Shown: positions 55,989 through 64,000 of the stretch, one piece after another
How positions within the stretch are numbered: position 1 is the stretch's first letter
How the letters are laid out: each line of letters starts with the position of its first letter
Assembly (NCBI GenBank): GCA_002104905.1
Contig: MCFE01000095.1
Coordinates: 62,001 to 126,000, forward strand
Direction: 5' to 3'
DNA: 64,000 nucleotides
From: Basidiobolus meristosporus CBS 931.73
Lineage: Eukaryota > Basidiobolomycota > Basidiobolomycetes > Basidiobolales > Basidiobolaceae
Notes under the pieces: generated by a model
What the model was told of the DNA's origin: nothing
Databases searched by the model: none
The model's input: the letters and a program-made list of their open reading frames with translations, nothing else
Made by a program: the position numbers and the translations under genes

Positions 55989-58900
55989 TCACACTTTGGT
56001 TTCAGTGATGATCGGTGGATCATCATGAAACGGTTTCAGATGGGCTGGCGCTATGTTGCTGATCGTCTTATTGTTCAGGGTGATGGTGTACTTTGGTCCG
56101 TGGTCCAAACTGATAACGGTGCATGGGCCAATCCATTGGGGTGTAAATTGTGGACGGAACTTGAGGCCTGCAACGGTTTGGCTGTACCACACCTTATCGC
56201 CTGGTTTCCACTTTTGTCTTGTTAGTTTCTCATTTTTGGGTGGAGGGGGAAGGTGCTTGTCGACATTTTCGAATACTTTTATGTATAGGTGGGCAATACG
56301 GTGTATCAACCTTTCTATATAGTCGTTATGTGTCGTCAGGGGGACACCTTCCATTGTTAATCCAGCTTCCTCCCGCCACTTGGGTCTTCATCCATATAGG
56401 ATTTCATATGGGGAGAAACCCATTGTTTTATTTGGTGTGGTGCGCATTGCTAGGAGTGTCAGTGGGAGCAGCTTGGCCCATGATTGGGGAAGTTCCCAGT
56501 GAAGCTTCTCTAGTATGCGGCAACACGTCTGGTTCATCCTCTTGGTTAATCCGTTAGTCTGGGGTTGATACGCGGCTGTGAAGACTTGTTTCATGCCCAT
56601 CATTTTGCACAGGTGGGCCACGGTGTTGTTCAGGAAGGAACCACCATTGTCGGACAGGAGTATCTGAGGATATCCGTGTCGGCAGATGAGGTGTTCTAGA
56701 ATGAATCGGGCGGTTGTCTTCTGATCTTTATTGCGGACAGCTTGGGCTTCTACCCACTTTGAGAAATAATTGGTAGCGATTATTATGTATTGTTCTCCTT
56801 TCTTTGTTTTCATAAAGGGGCCAACAAAGTCAATCCCTACTTGGTGGAAGGGCAGGTTGACCGGTATTGGTGCGGTTGTCCCTATCTTCTGACTCCGGTT
56901 GAATCTTTTGCAAGTGGTGCATCTTTGTAACGTATTTGTAACGTCGGTCATCATTTTTTGCCAATAAAACGTTTTTCTTAACATCTTATATGTTGTTAGG
57001 GGGTTAGCGTGTCCTAATGACATATGTCTTTCTCGTATGATTTCTTCACGGGCTGCTAGTGGGGGTACCTCGGCTCTGGACTGTCCTTGGAGGAACCATA
57101 GTCAATTTTCTTGTACTTTGTACTGACACCATTTCCTTCGAAATTCTCTCTTCTGTTTGTTTGTAACGACATGTTCGGGATACCTCCCTTTCTTTTTAAA
57201 GCAGATTACGTCCTCGTACTCATCACTGACACGTATTTGGCAAACGGGATAGCGACTGAGGAAGTCTGCGTCCTGGTGTTTCTTGCCAGCATGGTGAATT
57301 ATTTCAAAGTCGTATTGCTGTAGTTGTAGGGCCCAATGTGCTAGTTGGCCGGTAAAGTCTTTAGTTTTCATCAGCCAGACCAGTGCGCTGTGGTCTGTTA
57401 CTATCGTGAATTGGCGACCATGTATGTATGTATGGAATTGTTTAATTGCATAAACAACAGCCAGACATTCTATCTCGGTAACGGGGTAGTGGCGTTCGTG
57501 TTTGTTTAGCAAACGGCTCACGTACCAATTGGGTGGAATTCGCCGGGTTGGTGGTATTGTCCCAGTACGGCACCTATACCGGTGAGACTTCCATCACAGT
57601 TAATAAAAAATCTTGCATCCCAATTGGGAAATCGTAACACTGGCGGTGACGTCAGGGAATGTTTCAGCTGATCGAATGCTCTCTTTTGAGGCTCCAACCA
57701 TACAAAACATTGGCCTTTTCGCGTCAATTCGTATAGGGGGGCTGCTATTGTCGTGAAGTTTTTGACAAAGCGGCGATAGTAGCTGGCTAATCCTAGGAAT
57801 CCCAACACTGCATTAATGTCCTTTGGTGCAGGTGCATTTTGAACGGCTTTCAGGAGTGACGTAGATGGGTATATTCCATCTGCTGAGATCTTGTGGCCCA
57901 GGAACAACAATTTCATATACAGGAAATGGCACTTCTTGGGATGTAGTTTGAGTTGGTTCTTGAGGAGGGCTGTCAGGATACGTTGCACGTCGTGTATATG
58001 TTCTTCTACATTGGGGGAACATATTGTGATGTTGTCCAGATACACAAGGGCGCATTCCCATCATAGATTTCCTAGCACCTTGTTGATCATCCTTTGGAAC
58101 GTAGCGGGGGCATTGCACAAGCCAAAGGGTAGTTGGTTCCATTTGTATAATCCAAGCAATGTTATAAAAGCAGTTTTGGGTCGATCTTCCAGGGCTACTT
58201 CTACTTGCCAATACCCGGAGATTAAGTCAAGAGAGCTAAAATATTTAGCTCCGATTAATCTGTCCAAGAGGTCGTCTGTTTGCGGTAGCGGATACACGTC
58301 CTTCCGGGTGACGGCGTTCAATTTCCGGTAGTCAATGCAAAAGCGTTGCTTTCTGTCTTTCTTTGGGACTATCACTACAGGGGAGGCCCACGGAGACTGG
58401 CTCTCTGTAATGATGTCGTCTTTTAATAAAGTTTCAATTGTCTCTTTGATATAGTCTGTGTCAATTTTCAAATTCCTATAGGCTTTTTGCTTGATGGGGT
58501 ATTTGTCGGTGAGGTGGATTTGGTGATATACCCCAGGTATATGACCAATTACTTGGTTCTTAGAGAATACTCGGGCAAGCGGACGTATTCCTTCTAGGAA
58601 CTTGTCTCCTAACGTAGGCGGTAGACCGGGGTCCACATCTAGTTTGGGGAGTTCTTCTTCTGGTTCCTTGTTTGTAGGTGGTCCTTGGTTGTCTCCATCG
58701 ACTTCCTCTAAGTTTAACAATGGCACTCCTCTAGGCAATGTCACCGTGTGTCGCCCGTTGTTAACCACTAAGCATTTCAGGCTTTGCATTTCAAATTTCG
58801 GTGGTATCCATACTTTAGGGATCGCGATTCCTTCCAGTTGCTCGGATGCCTTTGCTGTGGTTATCATTCTTCCGCTTGTCAAATAAGCTATTGGTGTTTC

Positions 58901-59650
58901 TAATGAGATCACCGTCTCACTGGCGGGTGGTATTTTTATCACCTTTTGTGTGATGATCGGAGACTGCGACGGTTTCACCTCTTCAATCGTCACACTGTTG
59001 CTACGCGCCTTGCTCTCATTGGTGATATGAATCAGTGGGATACTCTTGGTATCCCACCTGAGTTCAGATGCACTGTAAAGTATATCCATCTTATGTTGGA
59101 TAAACCAACTCTTGCCAATGAGTAAGTCATTGGCTGCAACAGGTAGGACCACAACATCTTGGCGTATTATCAAGTTGCCTAGCCAAATGGGGCAATTAGG
59201 CACCACACCTACCGTTGTATCCAGTTGGTCATTTGCTAGCCGTACTTGGATGGTGTCGTTGGGGACTATATCTAGTTTTAGACGTTTCGCTAATGACTCT
59301 GACATGATCAACGTAGAGGATCCTGTGTCGATAAGGGCAAGAATCTCCTTATTCTCTATACGTACCTTTACGTATGTACCTTTATTTGGTTTTTGCAGGA
59401 CCGTCTGGTTGACATGGAGGGTCGTTATCTCCTTCAATCCCTCTATCAGTTCCTTGACTAGAGCTGGGGCAAGTCCCAGTAAATTGGTTATTGGGAGGGT
59501 TGCCTTGGTTTGCTCTAGTACCTTCATTATGGGGAATAGGCCATGGGAAGACGTGCTAGCGTTCTTTGTTCGCTTTAACACTTCTTCCCAAGGCTCATTC
59601 CGTACTTCTTCACCTAATTCCACGCTCTTTCCTTTTGACGGAACCTCTAC
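55989..59650 (-). pseudogene. Gypsy-B pol (protease, RT, RNase H, integrase)
   Basis: Right to left: protease LALIDTGSSTLIMS (about 59,330), an unusually long linker, RT (KKDRKQRFCIDYRKLN about 58,335; LDLISGYWQVE; FGLCNAPATF about 58,100), catalytic box LVYLDNITI (58,028-58,048, second Asp changed to Asn), RNase H (IVTDHSALVWL and DADFLSRYP), the integrase zinc domain (H..PLTTYKMLRKTFYW, CTTCKRF), core IDFVGPF, LSDNGGSF, and TNGLTKRMN where the third acidic residue is Lys (56,541), then a GPCTVISLDHG C-terminus. Stops: TGA 58,061, 57,102 and 56,388, plus a frameshift near 57,520. Young but dead. Confidence 0.93.
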
Positions 59651-60603
59651 TACAGGTTCCTTTGCCTCCTCTCTAGAAGCATCATGTCAACGCTTCTTCT
59701 TCCGCACTTTGACTGTCCTGACCGGAGGGCTTAGATTGACTGAGTCCCGTTGGCCTCCTGGCAAGGGACTCTGTCTTTTGATGCCTTCTTCTCTTTTGTG
59801 TCCGGTACGGCTTCTCTTCCGTATTGTTTTTCACATTTGTGGGCCCGGTGACCTACTTCTCCACACACATAACACGGATACTGTTGTTGCGGTCATTCCA
59901 TCTGTTGGGTCAGGACTTGAACCTGGGCCTTTAGATCTACGACAGCTTCCCAGAGTTTATCACCTTCTTTGGGGACTTCTTGGACATTGTTGATCAAGAG
60001 TTCTTGGACCTTTTGCCGTAATTCCTCTAACTCACGGTCTTTCGGGGAGGCGATTTTTCCTTTCTTACGGGGGATCCCTGTCCTTTGATCATTTGTATCC
60101 CTATAGGGTAGCCCCCATAGCAAGATGACCCCTTGTACTTGTTCGACCAACTCTTGCAACGTTTTACATCCTTGTTGTTCTTCAGACGCCCTACGTCTTA
60201 TTTCGTTGTCTAAGCCCATGATGTAATACCTCATGAGCTGTCATTTGGCGATTTTGTCCTTTGGGAGACATTGAACTTGTTGGAGAAACAATTCAGTGTA
60301 GGCTTCATAGCTTTCACTGCTTTTCTTCCGTGAGGACAGTAGAAGGGCTTTGTAGTGGTATCCTTCGGCATATAGAAAGCGTGTCTTGTAGGCTTCTTCT
60401 AGTGCATCCCAGTCGTCTTTAACTGCGTCTTCCAACCCATAATGCCATCGCCATGCTGACCCTTCCATATGTCTTGCAAACTCTCTTACTTTCTTATTGT
60501 TGTCCCATCCTGCATCAACCGCAACTCTCTCAAACTTATTGAACCACTCAAGGGCTTTCTCTCTCTTTCCCTTGTATGTTTTTAGTTTGATTGTAGTAGT
60601 CAT
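59651..60603 (-). pseudogene. Gypsy-B gag
   Basis: Starts MTTTIKLKTYKGKREKALEW at 60,603. A Ty3-type capsid region (WFNKFERVAVDAGW, then YEAYTELFLQQ), a Glu-rich coiled-coil-like stretch (about 60,060-59,900) and the zinc knuckle CYVCGEVGHRAHKC (about 59,835-59,876, an intact CCHC). In-frame stops: TGA 60,241, TGA 59,893, TAA 59,731. A frameshift near 59,690 separates it from protease. The two TGA stops fit former CGA codons. Confidence 0.88.
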
Positions 60604-60622
60604 TACCTCACTTGTGCTTATT

Positions 60623-60640
60623 TCCGCAGAGACGGCACCA
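60623..60640 (-). other. Gypsy-B primer binding site
   Basis: In sense, TGGTGCCGTCTCTGCGGA lies four bases after the 5' LTR. It begins with TGG (complement of tRNA CCA) and would pair with an 18-nt tRNA 3' end. I cannot name the tRNA from sequence alone. Confidence 0.75.
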
Positions 60641-60644
60641 AATA

Positions 60645-61031
60645 TGTGGGTTATTACTGACTGTACTTGGTGGGTGGGAGAGCTTGTAGGTCAAGTCAGT
60701 ACCACTTGGTTCAGAATAGCTTCCGATAGAAGGTAGCAAGGTAATAAAGACTTCTGTTTATTTCGTCCAAATCTTGTTGTTCTTCTTGGTTCAATTGGGT
60801 AGATATATATATATCATTTGGGGGGCTTAGACAATAGACAATGTGTTATAAAATAGGGGTGTGAACACCTTCCTGTTATGGTAAGTGTTCTAACTAGATA
60901 AGGGTAGGGATAGGAGGGGGGACGCGTGGGGGAATCATAGGGAGGATACTGGAGGACTTTGGGTAGGACTCTGGAGGGAACTCTTGGGAGAACTCTTGGG
61001 CAAAGAGTGGGTACTACATTGCGTACTCACA
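60645..61031 (-). mobile_element. Gypsy-B 5' LTR
   Basis: 387 bp, partner of 54,259-54,646. It keeps CpG sites lost from the 3' LTR (for example TTCCGATAG, TTTCGTCC, GACGCGTG). A run of alternating TA (about 60,802-60,815) is a possible TATA region in sense, and the plus-strand GTAATAAAGACTTC region lies near its end. Confidence 0.95.
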
Positions 61032-61522
61032 AATTGCAGTGGATGTGCACATATGTAATGGCTAGTAAGCAGTATGCCATAGCTTTTTTTGATTCAAACT
61101 ATTTGTGGATTACCCATGGTAGTAATGGATAAGCAAATAAATTAGGTAGTTCTGCAATGGAATATATGAATGGCGCAAGGGGAAGTAGCAAAAGGAAACA
61201 CCATTTGGTAAATAGGTACGGTAGCATTAAATAGTGATAATTCCGGATTGCCATATTGCCATTATATAGCCAGTAGATGTCTGTATCAGGGCTGTCAAAA
61301 TACCATCAAGTTTTTTCCATATATTGCATTTGCATGTACTGGCTGGTTAGGTCCCCTCAAATCAGTGTAGGCTGCAATAAGACTGTCAGAATGCCATCAA
61401 AATCCTGTTAAAGAACCACCTATATACTGTCAAGTTTACTTATCTATACAACGGTGGAATCAGCAAAATATCAATACAATCCCATCATAACATTGTAAAG
61501 AGGGTAAATAATTCCAAGCTGC
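61032..61522 (+). pseudogene. Transposase 3' part and element end, copy 3 (second half)
   Basis: Resumes after Gypsy-B and aligns with 49,566-50,055: the GKQIN-like and NWYGS tail, then the non-coding end to TTCCAAGCTGCTG. It stops at a Copia-A LTR fragment before the terminal repeat is reached. Confidence 0.7.
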
Positions 61523-61942
61523 TGACTAAGTTAGGTGAGTACATAGGTAGAATTAGAAATCTTTACAACAAATATGAGTATTTAGCAGAGTAAAGGTGTT
61601 TTTATTATGTAGTTACACCTAAGCATCCACCTAATGTAATCACTTATATCATTGTTTTAAAACCCTAGAGCTCTGACTAAGTTCCCTGTCAGAATTCACC
61701 TGGAATATATTCACCAAAATATCGGGTTCCCAGAACATTAGAAGTTTTGAGGTTATCCAAACAGCCCCAAAGTCTGCACACATGCTCTTGGGACCTTTCT
61801 AAACATATTCCACATGTTTGTTTTGCCAACAGCATGTAAAAGTGTCAATACTACTTCTACATTCAGTAAATCTTCAAGTGAGAGACCACATAATCTGTTT
61901 GTTCTCCCAGTTACTTCCAATATCTCCAAGACTCTTAAAGCA
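61523..61942. mobile_element. Two Copia-A LTR remnants, head to head
   Basis: 61,523-61,571 is the first 48 bp of a minus-strand LTR (plus strand reads CTTTACAACA at its end). 61,578-61,942 is a diverged full plus-strand LTR ending CTCTTAAAGCA. Neither has an attached internal region or a recognisable target duplication. Confidence 0.72.
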
Positions 61943-62200
61943 CCAGGTACATTTGGCATATTGCTTCAAGTACAGTCAAACTGGGAAATGAGTGAATCAT
62001 AGTAACAACATATTGTATGAGATTGTGCAGAGGCACCTCCAAGATTGTATCATGCAGGAAGTATATGGGCAAATACATCACCCCTCAACCATCCTAGTTT
62101 TCCCAATTTGTAGGAAATGACCATGGATAATGGAACGGAAAGACACCAATGCTTAAAGAACTAATAGGTGAGCTATCCATTCATTACAACGTGCATCAGT
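61943..62200. other. Transition zone, no feature
   Basis: AT-rich sequence leading from the LTR remnant to the CpG-rich block. No repeat match, and no open frame worth calling. Confidence 0.4.
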
Positions 62201-64000
62201 GTAGTTATATATGACGAAATAAAACCTGATCGCATGATGTTTCTATCACTAGAAAGCCTGCTTGCTCCAGATCGGGCCATGAATGGGTTGGTAATAATAT
62301 CCACGGCTTATTCAGTTGCCCACCAAGGGGTTGACATATCCTTAGGGATGTGCTGTGTAAGCAAACCCAGAGGTTTGCGTACAATTCGGTCATGAATCCA
62401 TAGAAGTCAGACTCCAGGAAACCAGTTTCGAGCAGGCTATGCCTAACAGCGATACCATGTATACACTCTGCAACTATGGGATGAGGGATGAGGGATGACA
62501 GAAGAAGAATGCCGCCCATCCCTTTAGCAGAACCGCTCTGGGGGCGAATCGGTGACGAAACGTAGGCCAACAATCCACCATACGAATCATGGAGATTACC
62601 CAACCGTTACGTAAGCAGGGGAAAGGAGCTTGACGAGAGCAGGACGTGTCATGAGGTGGCCGGGAACTGGTGGTGGAAGCAACCAGTAATTTAGGTGAAA
62701 CGGCATTGAGAACCATCGTGCCACCCTGACCGAACAAACCGGATTCGAGGTGGATCTGAGTTGCCGGAATCCCACACCTGACGTCGCGAAATTGGGCCGG
62801 CAGGGGAGAAGCGTTACTGATGCCCACCGAATCGGGAGTCCCCTACTTTAGATCCTATATCTCGGGGCTAAGGCCGGTGGTCGTCCAAGACGTAGTTGGG
62901 TGCCTGAACGGTTCATGGAGGATGTTGATTCGAGCAAGGAGATACAAATTCGGGGAACCTAACACGATTCCATTCCACCATGCAACCCATGGGCGCCCAC
63001 CTGGATGACGTCAAGGGGCTGGCGTAATGGGTAACTGGGTAGGATAGTGATCTCAAACGTCTTGCATCATCTGGATCATTCAAGTATGGCCGCAAGGTTC
63101 CTAATGAAGAGGAGGCAGGCACATGCATCAGGGGAAAGCGCTGTTATCTGACGAAATAGGTTTCGGGACATCCCCTTGGCAATCAATTCGATCAGATATG
63201 CTACAGCATCCAACCATGGCTAGGCGATCAGCAATGAACCTAGGCGACTTCAAGGGTGAGCACAAGGAACCTCGACAGCGCATCCTCCAACCACGATCAG
63301 CCAGGATGGAGTCCACTCGGCTAAACCAGTGGATCTATGTGCCTGGCGAAAGATGCAGAACAGGCTCCGTATCCCGAGTCATTGGCTACGGGGACGAAAG
63401 CGGCCACTGTCGCGCGCACTCCAGAGAACCACGCCGTATTGAGCCTCCCACCGGGGCCGATTGCTCTGAGCTGGCTGAGATTTGAAGTCAGATTTGGTAG
63501 CTAGGGTAGATAATTCAGCGAGATAATCGCCCGAGATAAATTGGATGATGCGATGCAATCACGGGTTCGTATATGGGAATTCCTATTCCCTCCTGATCTT
63601 AATATGGGGTTCATCTTACTTGTTGGAGGGGAACGATCAGTAAGCTACCCTGTCAACCAACAACTGAGCACCTTCGGGACGATTGTGATACATTGGATCC
63701 ATCATGAGGCTCCATGCGTAACACAATCTCTCGACTCCCCACAGTCGCTGGCAGAGGGATGAGGGTAGAGGAATCCGGTCGGTGCGACGTGGATGTATTG
63801 AGACGGCTCGTGGCACATCTCTGCGCAATGAGGCACCAATTTCCACCGCAAGCCCATGTCAAGGGGTTGAAAATTCCTTCCTTTATCCAGGTCTGATTCC
63901 GGCAAATCTAGATAGGTCCACTTATATCCGAACCCGCCTTGATCCGGATCACAGTGTACCGGATTCCTCAATCACTGAACGTTGCCTCAGTGTACTCATG
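62201..64000. other. GC- and CpG-rich segment with no recognised gene
   Basis: The composition changes sharply: CpG is frequent here (I count eight in the 60 bases from 63,361), whereas older parts have almost none. Open stretches exist on both strands (plus 63,123-63,485; minus 62,205-62,603, 62,474-62,827 and 63,702-63,971), all under 135 codons, overlapping and without motifs. A GGGATGA triplet repeat lies at about 62,479-62,500. It could be unique host DNA, part of a gene with introns, or a young element running past the window edge. Confidence 0.4.

Noticed and set aside
59112-59993. 293-codon plus-strand open frame
   Set aside because: It is the antisense of Gypsy-B protease and gag. 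The conserved DTGS and zinc knuckle are on minus.
62201-64000. Several open frames of 60-132 codons on both strands in the GC-rich end
   Set aside because: GC-rich DNA opens frames by chance. These overlap each other, lack motifs and have no codon-use or context support.

Overview
The window looks like a transposon graveyard from a eukaryotic nuclear genome. A filamentous fungus is the best guess: a fungal-type Tnp2 transposase is present, there are Ty1/copia and Ty3/gypsy LTR elements of several ages, and there is no bacterial gene organisation. I cannot name the species. I see no convincing host gene, tRNA or rRNA gene. Nearly every open frame belongs to a mobile element, and most are broken. 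Family names used below are local: Copia-A (349-bp LTR), Copia-B (about 366-bp LTR), Copia-C (350-bp LTR), Gypsy-A (about 368-bp LTR), Gypsy-B (387-bp LTR), long-LTR (about 1.07 kb), the Tnp2 element, and repeat R.

Layout. 1-6.5 kb: decayed Copia-A pieces in both orientations with nested solo LTRs. 6.5-10.9 kb: an inverted pair of rearranged Copia-B derivatives, a 1.07-kb solo LTR and a small terminal-inverted-repeat element. 10.9-20.2 kb: a decayed Copia-B element on the minus strand, split by a complete but dead Gypsy-A element (13.4-18.3 kb). 20.2-30.8 kb: Gypsy-A, Copia-B and Copia-C fragments and copies of repeat R. 30.8-41.3 kb: Tnp2 element copy 1, carrying two divergent genes (transposase on minus, companion ORF2 on plus) and split by a nearly intact Copia-A (33,590-38,274, target duplication GTAGT). 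42.8-50.1 kb: Tnp2 element copy 2 in inverted orientation. 50.1-53.1 kb: a truncated Copia-A. 53.1-61.5 kb: Tnp2 fragments (copy 3) split by a young Gypsy-B (54,259-61,031, target duplication AATTG) that carries an extra open frame after pol. 61.5-64 kb: Copia-A LTR remnants, then a GC- and CpG-rich stretch unlike the rest.

How the parts relate. The nesting gives an age order: repeat R and the old Copia/Gypsy pieces are oldest, then the Tnp2 element, then Copia-A, with Gypsy-B youngest. CpG is almost absent from old copies (the first CpG in the window is at 1,408). In Gypsy-B most inactivating changes, including loss of catalytic residues in reverse transcriptase and integrase, are the changes expected from CpG cytosine deamination. 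This suggests that methylation-type silencing followed by decay shaped the region. The most interesting candidates are the two-gene Tnp2 element with its shared central promoter and unrecognised companion protein, and the third ORF of Gypsy-B.
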